A stretch of 37,682 nucleotides of DNA, from the NCBI GenBank assembly GCA_965661765.1, contig CBFIFE010000022.1, positions 1 through 37,682 on the forward strand, written 5' to 3'. A program made the position numbers and the translations under genes. Positions within the stretch are counted from its first letter, which is position 1. Every line of letters starts with the position of its first letter. Below, piece by piece: positions 1-7,462 of the stretch. This DNA is from JBMYZL01 sp965661765 (GTDB lineage Bacteria > Bacteroidota > Bacteroidia > Flavobacteriales_D > Sanyastnellaceae). The notes beneath the pieces are model-generated. The model worked only from the letters and a program-made list of their open reading frames with translations. It was not told the origin of the DNA and did not search any database.

Positions 1-306
1 CAGCCTGAAGCCCCCTTTGAGTTGTTGGAAGCCAGCATTGCCGGAGATTCGTTGGTGGTGCTCGTGCAATATGGTGGCGGGTGTGGTGAGCATGCGTTTT
101 CGCTTCGGCAGAAAGGGCCGATGATGAAAAGTTTGCCGCCCAAGCAGATGTTGGAGGTGGTCCACCGAACCGAGGGAGATCCCTGTCGGGCTTTGATTCG
201 GGAGCGGCATGCTTTTGATTTGGCTCGTTTTCGTGGAACACCCCGGGGCGTGACGGTGATCTTGCTTGAAAATTGGAATGAACCTTTGAATTATGCGTAC
301 GATTGA
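1..306 (+). CDS. Hypothetical protein, 3' end only
   Basis: The reading frame is open from the first base of the window, so the start lies upstream and only about 101 C-terminal residues are visible. I do not recognise the family. The visible part has a short beta-like stretch (LVVLVQYGGGCGEH) with a Gly-rich Cys/His motif, then a basic segment and a hydrophobic strand (VTVILLE) near the end, which could be a small secreted or periplasmic domain. Its stop overlaps the most upstream possible start of the following protease by 14 bases, which suggests co-transcription. No function is assigned. Confidence 0.6.
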   Translation, partial: QPEAPFELLEASIAGDSLVVLVQYGGGCGEHAFSLRQKGPMMKSLPPKQMLEVVHRTEGDPCRALIRERHAFDLARFRGTPRGVTVILLENWNEPLNYAYD

Positions 307-2599
307 AACTCTGATGTTGCGGATGCGGCCGCTGGCCCTGCTTTTCTTGGCATTCCATCTTCTTGCCTGGAATGCGTCAGGCCAAATCCAGCACCCCGGC
401 GCGCCCGCTTGGGACGCCATGGCGTTGCGGGACATTCCTGTGGAACACTTTCCTGTGTTGGACATGACGGCCATTCGGGCGGCGGATGCTGTCACGGACG
501 CGGAGAAGACGGCGCCATGGCGTTTCGGCATTGAATATGATGTGGCTTTGTCCCCTGCGACGCACGGCGTGTGGAACGTGGAAGGGAACGAACGGGTTTG
601 GCGTTTGGCGATTGCTTGCCCAGATGCCGTTGGGATTTCCGTTCGTTTCGATGCCTACCGCTTGCCGAAGGGGGCCGAGGTGTACATCTGGAATGCCGAT
701 CGAACGGACTCGCGGGGTGCATTTGACCATCGGAACAACAAGGAATGGGGAAGCCTGGCAGTGGGCATGACGGCGGGTGACCATGTGGTGATTGAATACC
801 ACGAGCCGCTGGCGCCGAGTTTTGAAGGGGAGTTGGAGATAGGCCAAATCGTGCACGCCTACCGAGGTCTTCATCGCCGAGCTGTTGCGTTGGCGGAGGA
901 GGCCGCTCGCGGTCCTTACGGGAATTCGGGGGATTGCAACATCAACGTGAATTGTCCGGAAGGCGCGACGTGGGCGACGGAGAAGCGGTCGGTGGCCTTG
1001 ATCATTGACGGCGGCTTCTCGGTGTGCACGGGTGCATTGGTCAACAACACGTTGCAAGATGGGACGCCGTATTTCCTGACAGCGAATCATTGCTTGGGCA
1101 ACCCCAACAATTGGACCTATCTCTTCAACCACGAATCCGCGACCTGCGCCGGCAACAATGGGCCCATCGACGACGAGATCAGTGGCGGGACTTTGGTGGC
1201 CAGCAACAGCGGGAGCGACGTGGCGTTGATCGAATTGAGTGAAACCCCGCCAGCGAGCTTCAATGTGCAATACGCAGGTTGGGATGCATCGGGGGCTGCG
1301 CCAAGCGCAGTGACGGGCATCCACCACCCGAGCGGTGACGTGAAGAAAATCTGTTTCGATGAGGATGGTCCGACGACGGCGAATCAGGGTGGGGCAGCGG
1401 TTTGGTTCATCGATGAGTGGGAGGCTGGGGTGACAGAACCGGGCAGTTCAGGCAGCCCGTTGTTTGACCAAAACCACCGCATCGTCGGCCAATTGTACGG
1501 GGGGGGAGCGGCTTGTGCTGGTTCCGTGAACAATGGCCAACCGGACTGGTATGGCCGTTTCGATGTCAGCTGGGATGCTGGGAGCAGTGCGAATTCGCGG
1601 TTGGAGGACTGGCTCGACCCGACGGGGAGCGGGGTGACGGTGTTGGATGGTTGGCCGGATGGAGCGGTTTCCTTTGATGTGGACGCGGGCATCGCGGTGA
1701 CGGGGTTGCCAGAGCAAGTGCTCTGTGGCGACAACACGATCAACCCTGTGGTGAATCTGACGAACATGGGGGCAAATGTCCTGACAAGCGCGACCATCAG
1801 CTATGCCCTCAATGGAGCGGCGGCGCAGGAGGTGGCTTGGAATGGGAGTTTGGCCCAATACGAATCAGAGGCCATCGGTTTGCCAGCCTTGACCATGCAG
1901 GGCGGGACAAATGACTTGGTGGTGGAGGTGCTGAACCCGAATGGGGCGTTGGATGAAAACGGGCTCAATGATGTCATTGCTGAGGAAATCCAGGCTTTCG
2001 AAGGGCCGACTCAGGACTTTCAGCTTGTGCTCGTTTTGGACGATTACGGGTCGGAGACGTCTTGGACGCTGCGACGGCTCGGGAACGTCGTTTATGAGGG
2101 AGGCGGTTATGCGGACGGTCAAAATGGAACGGAAATCGTCGTCGATTTGTGCCTCGAAGAGGGGTGTTACATTTTCCGAGTCGAAGACGCGTATGGTGAT
2201 GGCATGTGCTGTGCGTACGGGGAAGGAAGTTGGACCATTTTGGATCCACAAGGAGATGTGATCTCGTCTGGCGGGGAGTTTGAAGGCTTTGACCAAGACC
2301 AATTCTGCACCGACGACATGCGTGTCTCCGGCTTCGCGCCGGTGGCCTCGATGCGGGCTTTCCCGAATCCCACAAGCGGCGCTTTGCAAGTGACTTGGGG
2401 GGATGCAGTGAGCGCTCAGGGGGGAGAAGTGGCGTTGCTGGACTTGTCCGGTCGCCGGGTGGCTGCCCAAAGGTGGGTGGCGGGTGCCACGCGTTTGGAA
2501 TTGGATGTGTCGGCCTTGCCGTCTGGGACCTACTTTGTGGCTTGGGCGGGCGATGCAGGCGGTCAACCCGCGGTGCAGCGGGTCTCCGTGATCCATTGA
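293..2599 (+). CDS. Secreted trypsin-like serine protease with T9SS sorting domain
   Basis: About 768 residues. A hydrophobic signal segment (RPLALLFLAFHLLAWNASG) favours an actual start at the ATG at 314 or 323 rather than 293. The peptidase domain spans roughly residues 225-470 and has a complete chymotrypsin-fold triad: His266 in TANHC, Asp309 in GSDVALIEL and Ser386 in GSSGSP. It resembles the lysyl-endopeptidase-like proteases of Bacteroidota. After it come a CARDB-like beta domain (about 490-590) and a Cys-rich module (about 615-690, with EDAYGDGMCC). The last 80 residues (AFPNPTSGALQV ... LPSGTYFVAW) are a T9SS type A sorting domain. The product should cross the inner membrane by Sec and the outer membrane by T9SS, to be surface-bound or released. 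The substrate is not predictable. Confidence 0.9.
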   Translation: MRTIETLMLRMRPLALLFLAFHLLAWNASGQIQHPGAPAWDAMALRDIPVEHFPVLDMTAIRAADAVTDAEKTAPWRFGIEYDVALSPATHGVWNVEGNERVWRLAIACPDAVGISVRFDAYRLPKGAEVYIWNADRTDSRGAFDHRNNKEWGSLAVGMTAGDHVVIEYHEPLAPSFEGELEIGQIVHAYRGLHRRAVALAEEAARGPYGNSGDCNINVNCPEGATWATEKRSVALIIDGGFSVCTGALVNNTLQDGTPYFLTANHCLGNPNNWTYLFNHESATCAGNNGPIDDEISGGTLVASNSGSDVALIELSETPPASFNVQYAGWDASGAAPSAVTGIHHPSGDVKKICFDEDGPTTANQGGAAVWFIDEWEAGVTEPGSSGSPLFDQNHRIVGQLYGGGAACAGSVNNGQPDWYGRFDVSWDAGSSANSRLEDWLDPTGSGVTVLDGWPDGAVSFDVDAGIAVTGLPEQVLCGDNTINPVVNLTNMGANVLTSATISYALNGAAAQEVAWNGSLAQYESEAIGLPALTMQGGTNDLVVEVLNPNGALDENGLNDVIAEEIQAFEGPTQDFQLVLVLDDYGSETSWTLRRLGNVVYEGGGYADGQNGTEIVVDLCLEEGCYIFRVEDAYGDGMCCAYGEGSWTILDPQGDVISSGGEFEGFDQDQFCTDDMRVSGFAPVASMRAFPNPTSGALQVTWGDAVSAQGGEVALLDLSGRRVAAQRWVAGATRLELDVSALPSGTYFVAWAGDAGGQPAVQRVSVIH

Positions 2600-2609
2600 T
2601 CGGATTGAC

Positions 2610-3779
2610 GTGGCGACGGCCGACATGGCGGTGTTCTTGTTCGCTTTCGGGCTCGTCATTTTCCTCAACTGGGAATGGCGTTTGACCCGGGGGTGGCGGA
2701 AGTGGCAAAACAGGGAGGAGCAAGCGGAGGTGGAGGGGCTGCCCATCCTGGATGTGGTGATGTGTGTTCGGAATGGCGTTCAGGAGTTGCCGGGCTGGCT
2801 GGACGGGATGTCGGCCCAAGAGGACGTGGCACTGCGCATCACTGTGGTGGATGACGACAGCACCGATGGAACCGCTGAACTTTTGGCGGGTGCCCAAATC
2901 GCAGCACCGCACAGCCTTTGTGTCGTGCATGTGAAGGACACGCGGCCGGGGAAGAAGGACGCCCTCGCGGCTGGATTGGACCGCGCAGAGGGGCCTTGGG
3001 TTTGGCTGACCGATGTCGATTGCCGGCCGGTGTCGACCACGACTGCCGTTCGCATGATGTCGCCGTTGCTCGCTGGCGCGGGCGATGTGGTGCTGGGGGT
3101 GAGCCTGCCCCAATTGTCTTCCCCATCGCTGGAGCGCAACGGGTCGTGGGCACGTGCCTTTGCCATGGCGGATGCCTTGCGCATCGCCCGAACTTACCTG
3201 GGCTGGGCGGGAGAAGGCATGCCGTTCATGGCGGTGGGGCGCAATTGGGCCTTTCGCAGGGAATTGTGGCCGGGCATCGGGTCGCATGTCGATGTGGTGG
3301 CTTCGGGCGACGATGATTTGGTGTTGCAAGAGATGCTGAGCAAGGGAAGCGGGGGCGCGGCGGCGTTGCGCGTGGTGGGGATGATGGAGCCGGCGTCGCA
3401 AATGGCGACACGAGCTCCCGTTGATTGGACCGCGATGGCTCGTGCGAAAAGGCGGCACCTCAGCACCGGCAATCACTACCCCACGGGGGTGTTGTTTTTG
3501 CTCGGTTTGCCGGCTGCCGCGGGGTTGCTCTGGGGTTTGGCCGCGGTCTTGGCCGCCGGTCAGGGAGTCGAGGTTTTTCACAGCGGACTATGGATAGCTG
3601 TTGGAACCTTGGGGGCAATGTGGATGCTTCACGCACTTACCTTTCGGTCATTCGTGCGTGCGTGTGGCATCCGGACCGCTGATCAGTGGTTGGGGTTGTG
3701 GCAGCCGGGGGTTTGGTTGTGGCTGATGGGCCAAACCTTTGTCGCCGCGTTGAGCGGGGAGAAGCGGGTTTGGTCTTGA
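2610..3779 (+). CDS. Membrane-associated family 2 glycosyltransferase
   Basis: About 384-389 residues; the frame can open at GTG 2610 or, more likely, ATG 2625. An N-terminal hydrophobic helix (AVFLFAFGLVIFLNW) is followed by a GT-A fold domain: the nucleotide-sugar strand ending DDDSTDGT, the metal-binding DVD in LTDVDCRP, a GDDD acidic motif, and an RAKRRH basic motif in the place of the processive-type Q/RxxRW signature. Three hydrophobic helices close the protein (about residues 295-320, 330-350 and 365-385). This order is typical of inner-membrane GT2 enzymes that build glycans or glycolipids. It lies 10 bases after the protease and 63 bases before the sigma factor. Donor and acceptor are unknown. 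Confidence 0.85.
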   Translation: MATADMAVFLFAFGLVIFLNWEWRLTRGWRKWQNREEQAEVEGLPILDVVMCVRNGVQELPGWLDGMSAQEDVALRITVVDDDSTDGTAELLAGAQIAAPHSLCVVHVKDTRPGKKDALAAGLDRAEGPWVWLTDVDCRPVSTTTAVRMMSPLLAGAGDVVLGVSLPQLSSPSLERNGSWARAFAMADALRIARTYLGWAGEGMPFMAVGRNWAFRRELWPGIGSHVDVVASGDDDLVLQEMLSKGSGGAAALRVVGMMEPASQMATRAPVDWTAMARAKRRHLSTGNHYPTGVLFLLGLPAAAGLLWGLAAVLAAGQGVEVFHSGLWIAVGTLGAMWMLHALTFRSFVRACGIRTADQWLGLWQPGVWLWLMGQTFVAALSGEKRVWS

Positions 3780-3842
3780 GCCAATCCACCACACAAACGA
3801 TGCGCATGTGCGAATGACACCAAGCAGAACGCCTGACAGACC

Positions 3843-4448
3843 ATGGAAGTGAACCCGAATCTCTCGGACAAAGCCCGCCGCGACTACGAGCTTGTCCAAC
3901 GCGCAAAATCGAACGACCAGCTCGCCTACGCTGAGATCATGGAACGCTACCGGGATTCCATATTCCATCTGATCAACAAGATGGTTTTCAGCTCGGACGA
4001 TGCCGAAGACCTCACCATTGAGGCGTTCACCAAGGCCTTTCAGCGACTCGATCAGTACAGCCCGGCGTTTGCGTTTTCGACGTGGCTGTTCAAGATTGCT
4101 TCCAACCACACCATCGACTTCATTCGGAAAAAGCGGTTGAATGCGCTGTCCTTGGATCAAGGCTTTGCCAACGCCGACGGGGATGTGATGGAGTTCCATG
4201 TGCGGGATGAGGGGCTCGACCCGATGGAGATGTTGCAGAAAAAGGAGCGGGTGGCGCTGATGCGGTCGGTGGTGGAGTCGATGAAGCCGCGCTACCGGAG
4301 GCTCGTGGAGCTTCGCTATTTTGAGGAAAAGAGTTACGAGGAGATTGCAGAGGAACTGGACTTGCCTTTGGGCACCGTCAAGGCCCAACTGTTTCGGGCC
4401 CGTGACATTTTGTCGTCGTTGATTCAGCCGGCGCGTGAAACCCTCTGA
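3843..4448 (+). CDS. ECF-type sigma-70 family RNA polymerase sigma factor
   Basis: 201 residues. Region 2 (about residues 25-95) contains YRDSIFHLINKM, DAEDLTIEAFTKAF and FSTWLFKIASNHTIDFIRKKR, covering the core-binding and -10-recognition helices. Region 4 (about 140-195) contains YRRLVELRYFEEKSYEEIAEEL and LGTVKAQLFRARDIL, the -35-binding HTH. There is no region 1 or 3, as expected for ECF factors. No anti-sigma factor is encoded next to it: the neighbours are the glycosyltransferase upstream and rsmG downstream, which overlaps by 14 bases. It may therefore be a housekeeping-type SigW/RpoE-like factor of Bacteroidota rather than one controlled by a partner anti-sigma factor. That last point is inference. 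Confidence 0.9.
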   Translation: MEVNPNLSDKARRDYELVQRAKSNDQLAYAEIMERYRDSIFHLINKMVFSSDDAEDLTIEAFTKAFQRLDQYSPAFAFSTWLFKIASNHTIDFIRKKRLNALSLDQGFANADGDVMEFHVRDEGLDPMEMLQKKERVALMRSVVESMKPRYRRLVELRYFEEKSYEEIAEELDLPLGTVKAQLFRARDILSSLIQPARETL

Positions 4449-5121
4449 CTCGTTGTTCTGTCCGGGGGCGGAGTTGTTCCCGGGGTTTGTGTTGAAGGAA
4501 GGTGAGGCGGCTTTGCTTGCGCGTCTTCAGCCGCTGTACGCCGATTGGAACGCGAAGATCAATGTGGTGTCCCGAAAGGACTTCGAGACGTTCGAGGAGC
4601 GACACGTTTTGCATTCGCTGGCCATGGCCACGGTGCTGCGGTTTTTGCCTGGCTCCCGGGTATTGGACATTGGGACGGGTGGTGGTTTTCCGGGCATCCC
4701 TTTGGCCATCTTGCATCCGGATACGGAATTCATTTTGTGCGACAGCATCGGGAAAAAGATCAAGGTGGTTCAGGCCGTGATCGATGATTTGGGGCTGAAA
4801 AATGTCACGGCCATTCACGGACGGGCAGAGGCGTTGAGCATCGAGCCAGTTGATTTTGTGGTGAGTCGTGCGGTGACACGATTCGCCCAATTCTTGCCCT
4901 TCGCAGCCCCCCACATTTCGAAGGTGAATCGGCATGAGCAGCCGAATGGCATTTTGTACCTGAAGGGCGGGGATTTGGCGGAGGAGTTGGCTGAACTGCC
5001 GCGGAATTGGTCCGTGGATGTGCACCGTCTTGGGCCACTTTTTCCTGATCGTGCGTTTTTCGAGACCAAATTCGTGGTCTTCGCGAAAAACCAGGGGACC
5101 AGGGTGACTAGGGGTGACTAG
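4435..5121 (+). CDS. rsmG: 16S rRNA (guanine-N7) methyltransferase RsmG
   Basis: 228 residues from a GTG start inside the end of the sigma-factor gene. RsmG methylates N7 of G527 of 16S rRNA (E. coli numbering) using SAM. The Rossmann SAM-binding motif is VLDIGTGGGFPGIPLAI, followed by the acidic residue of strand 2 (ILCDSIGKK), the AEAL loop and the catalytic-side motif FVVSRAV. The N-terminus (YADWNAKINVVSRKDFETFEERHVLHS) matches the family well. The last 10 or so residues (NQGTRVTRGD) are encoded by a 9-nt tandem repeat that also supplies the stop codon, so the native C-terminus appears extended or replaced by repeat sequence. Confidence 0.95.
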   Translation: MKPSDSLFCPGAELFPGFVLKEGEAALLARLQPLYADWNAKINVVSRKDFETFEERHVLHSLAMATVLRFLPGSRVLDIGTGGGFPGIPLAILHPDTEFILCDSIGKKIKVVQAVIDDLGLKNVTAIHGRAEALSIEPVDFVVSRAVTRFAQFLPFAAPHISKVNRHEQPNGILYLKGGDLAEELAELPRNWSVDVHRLGPLFPDRAFFETKFVVFAKNQGTRVTRGD

Positions 5122-5158
5122 GGTGACCAGGGTGACTAGGGGACTAGGGTGACCAGGG
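5093..5158. repeat. Short tandem repeat, about 7 units of AGGGTGACY
   Basis: Seven consecutive units of 8-10 bases built on AGGGTGACT/C start at 5093, 5101, 5110, 5120, 5129, 5138 and 5146, and end with a partial AGGG. Single-base G insertions or deletions in units change the reading frame. The first three units are within rsmG and contain its stop codon (5119-5121); the rest lie in the intergenic space. The pattern suggests replication slippage. Confidence 0.9.
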
Positions 5159-5162
5159 AAGA

Positions 5163-5186
5163 AAGGGATCTCCGATGAGACCCCTT
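5163..5186 (-). terminator. Possible Rho-independent terminator for the response regulator
   Basis: A 10-bp stem with one mismatch (AAGGGATCTC / GAGACCCCTT, loop CGAT) lies between the convergent ends of rsmG and the response-regulator gene. On the minus strand it is followed by TTTCTTCC, a short imperfect T-tract. On the plus strand no T-tract follows. The rest of the 185-base gap (5122-5306) shows the end of the tandem repeat and a weak ACACAG/CTGTGT inverted repeat near 5213-5234, nothing else recognised. Confidence 0.4.
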
Positions 5187-5306
5187 CCTAAACCTGCAAG
5201 AAATTGAAACCAACACAGCCTAATGAAACTGTGTCTGCCTCAAAGACGGAAGTTGATTTGCCGGGTTGCCTCGGAAATGAACAATTTTCCGTGAAAAACA
5301 TATAAA

Positions 5307-6032
5307 TCATTGGTATTCAAACCTGTAGCCTACTCCGCGAACGGAAAAAAAGTGCTTGGGTTCCTTCGGGTTGGGCTCGAAGTACTTGCGCAGGGCGAGA
5401 ATGTAATTGTCAATGGTGCGGGTGGAAGGGAAGACGTCATAGCCCCAAACCGTTTCCAGGATTTCCTCGCGGCTGACGACTTCGCCTCGTTTTTTGGCCA
5501 GAAGACGGAGCAAATGCGATTCCCGCTTGGACAAGAAGCGTTTTTCGCCGCTCCAAGTGCGAATCTCAAAGCTGCTGAAGTCCACACGGCATCCTTCTCC
5601 GAATTCGAGAACATCGGGCACTTCGTTGCCAGAGCCTTGGCCGGTCATGCGCATCAATTTTTTGAGGCGCAACAGCAATTCTTCAATGTTGAACGGTTTG
5701 CCGAGGTAGTCGTCCCCGCCGAGTTGCAGGCCATGGATGCGGTCCTCGCTTTCGTTTTTGGCCGTCAGGAAGAGGATGGGGGTCGTGTTGCCCTCGCTGC
5801 GGATGGTTTGGCATACACCAAATCCATCCAATTGTGGCATCATCACGTCCAACACTGCGACATCCACCCGGGAATGGCGAAAGAGGTGCAAGGCCCGTCC
5901 ACCATCCTCGGCCTCAGCGACTTGCCACCCCTCGTTCTCGAAGTTCATGCGCAGCATCTTGCGCAGCGGGGCGTCGTCTTCGGCCAACAAGATGCGTGGT
6001 TTGTGGCCTTTCTCGGGTTTTGCTTTGTTCAT
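5307..6032 (-). CDS. OmpR/PhoB-family response regulator
   Basis: 241 residues from the ATG at 6032. The frame stays open to 6092, but that would cover the start of the divergent thioesterase and adds a non-conserved tail. The receiver domain (about 12-130) has the acidic pair in LLAEDD, phospho-acceptor Asp62 in VLDVMMPQLDG, the conserved Thr in LFLTAKNE and Lys in LGKPF. The C-terminal winged helix (about 155-240) has LSKRESHLLRLLA, SREEILETVWG, STRTIDNYILALRKYF and VRGVGYRFEY. It should be a DNA-binding dimer activated by phosphorylation. No histidine kinase is adjacent, so its partner and regulon are unknown. Its start is only 19 bases from the start of the divergent gene. Confidence 0.93.
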   Translation of the reverse strand: MNKAKPEKGHKPRILLAEDDAPLRKMLRMNFENEGWQVAEAEDGGRALHLFRHSRVDVAVLDVMMPQLDGFGVCQTIRSEGNTTPILFLTAKNESEDRIHGLQLGGDDYLGKPFNIEELLLRLKKLMRMTGQGSGNEVPDVLEFGEGCRVDFSSFEIRTWSGEKRFLSKRESHLLRLLAKKRGEVVSREEILETVWGYDVFPSTRTIDNYILALRKYFEPNPKEPKHFFSVRGVGYRFEYQ

Positions 6033-6051
6033 GTGGGTAATTTCGCGCCAA

Positions 6052-6459
6052 ATGTCTGAGGAATCAATCAAAATCGGCCAGCGGTCGACCATTGCAGATG
6101 CTTTGGGGATCGAGGTGTTGGAAATTCACGCCGATCGCGTGACGGGTCGGATGCCTGTGGACGCCCGGACGCATCAACCCTACGGCCTGCTGCATGGCGG
6201 TGCCAGTGTGGTGCTGGCGGAGACTTTGGGGTCGGTGGGCTCGCACATGTTGGTGGCTGATCAAGGGAAGGGCGCAGTGGGCATTGAGGTCAACGCGAAC
6301 CACCTCCGTGGGGTGTCGTCGGGCCATGTTCATGGCGAGGCGAAGCTGATTCACAAGGGAGGTCGGTTGCATGTGTGGGGAATCGAGTTGCGGGACGACG
6401 CTGGCAAGTTGGTGTGCACGAGCCGTTTGACTGTCATGATTGTGCCAAACCATGGGTGA
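6052..6459 (+). CDS. menI: Hotdog-fold acyl-CoA thioesterase, probable DHNA-CoA hydrolase (MenI)
   Basis: 135 residues. The hotdog-fold signature is clear: RMPVDARTHQPYGLLHGGAS, with the HGG turn and VVLAETLGSVGS forming the catalytic helix, whose Glu is the expected catalytic acid. The length and motif fit the PaaI/YbdB/MenI group. The gene leads the menaquinone run and overlaps menF by 8 bases, so hydrolysis of 1,4-dihydroxy-2-naphthoyl-CoA to DHNA is the most likely role; this substrate call rests on context. A TAATTTCG element (6038-6045) just upstream resembles the Bacteroidota -7 promoter box, but no convincing -33 box is present. Confidence 0.85.
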   Translation: MSEESIKIGQRSTIADALGIEVLEIHADRVTGRMPVDARTHQPYGLLHGGASVVLAETLGSVGSHMLVADQGKGAVGIEVNANHLRGVSSGHVHGEAKLIHKGGRLHVWGIELRDDAGKLVCTSRLTVMIVPNHG

Positions 6460-7453
6460 CCCTCAGGTTTGGTGGCGCATGCCAGGGGAGTCGGTGTTGT
6501 GGCGCTTGGTTGCTGGCCCAGGGGAGGATGCCTTTGTGTTTGCGCCATTCGACGAGGGTCCGCGCCTGCAGCTGAAGGGGCGAGCGGAAGTGGCCTCCTA
6601 TCCAGAGGTGGGCGAGGTGAATGCCGCAGGTGCGACCTTTGAACTGGAGGACCAGTTGTCCCGCGAAGCTTATACGTCGGCCATCGGGGAGTCGTTGAAG
6701 GCCATTGCGGCCGGGGCTTTTGAAAAGGTCGTGGTTTCTCGCCATTCGTTGGAGGAGAGCGAGGCGTCGCCGGAGGCAGTGTTTGCTGCCAAATGCGAGC
6801 AGTACCCCGATGCTTTTGTGTACCTCTGGGATCATCCTGACACTGGGGTTTGGCTGGGCGCGACGCCCGAGCTGCTCGTGGGGTCGACGGAGGTGCCAGG
6901 CCAGTGGCAGACCGTGTCCTTGGCGGGCACGTTGCGCTTGGCCGAACAGTCGGATTGGACAGAGAAGGAGCGGGCCGAACAAGCCGTGGTGACGGAGTAC
7001 ATCGCGCGGCGTTTGTCGGCAACTGGCGCGTCGGATTTGGCCATGTCCCTCTCAGAGGATGTGCGGTATGGGGACATCTCACATCTCCAAACGCGGATTC
7101 GCTTTTCGGTGGACGCTGACCTGCTGACGTTGGCCGAGGCGTTGCACCCGACGCCTGCGGTCGCTGGAAAGCCGCTCGCCGCAGCCTTGGACTACATTCG
7201 GAAAGTGGAGCCAGTCAGCCGCCGGTATTATTCTGGGTATCTGGGATGGATGAAGGGGGAAACACTTGGCGCATTGTTTGTGAATTTGCGGTGCATGTGG
7301 TGGACGCCCCGCGGCGTCGTGGCGTTTGCAGGGGCAGGCATTGTGAAGGGGTCGGACCCGGATTTGGAATGGCTGGAGACCGAGGCAAAACTCGACTCCA
7401 TTCGCAACGCCCTGTCTTCGGACGGGGCCCCATCGGGCAGCCATTTGCTGTAA
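6452..7453 (+). CDS. menF: Isochorismate synthase MenF
   Basis: 333 residues from ATG 6452, which overlaps the stop of the thioesterase by 8 bases; an in-frame GTG at 6440 is less likely. Chorismate-utilising enzyme fold: FEKVVVSR holds the general-base Lys, followed by GATPELLV, the LAGTLRLAE and DWTEKERAEQ helix region, ISHLQTRI, LHPTPAVAGKP, EPVSRRYYSGYLGW and the metal- and pyruvyl-binding end FAGAGIVKGSDPDLEW. The ALHPTPAVAGKP block is typical of isochorismate rather than anthranilate synthases. It converts chorismate to isochorismate, the first committed step of the o-succinylbenzoate menaquinone route. It is shorter than E. coli MenF (about 430 residues), as is common in Bacteroidota. 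Confidence 0.93.
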   Translation: MGDPQVWWRMPGESVLWRLVAGPGEDAFVFAPFDEGPRLQLKGRAEVASYPEVGEVNAAGATFELEDQLSREAYTSAIGESLKAIAAGAFEKVVVSRHSLEESEASPEAVFAAKCEQYPDAFVYLWDHPDTGVWLGATPELLVGSTEVPGQWQTVSLAGTLRLAEQSDWTEKERAEQAVVTEYIARRLSATGASDLAMSLSEDVRYGDISHLQTRIRFSVDADLLTLAEALHPTPAVAGKPLAAALDYIRKVEPVSRRYYSGYLGWMKGETLGALFVNLRCMWWTPRGVVAFAGAGIVKGSDPDLEWLETEAKLDSIRNALSSDGAPSGSHLL

Positions 7454-7462
7454 TTTTGTGGC

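Noticed and set aside
377..1327. Long minus-strand open frame of 316 codons inside the protease gene
   Set aside because: It is antisense to a protein with a full catalytic triad and T9SS tail, and its translation is rich in Arg, His and Pro with no recognisable domain, typical of a shadow frame in GC-rich DNA.
1974..3581. Minus-strand open frame of 535 codons across the protease/glycosyltransferase junction
   Set aside because: It spans two well-supported genes on the other strand and its translation is low-complexity Arg/Pro/His-rich sequence.
5213..5234. ACACAG/CTGTGT inverted repeat near the response-regulator end
   Set aside because: Six-base arms with a ten-base loop and no T-tract; too weak to call a terminator.
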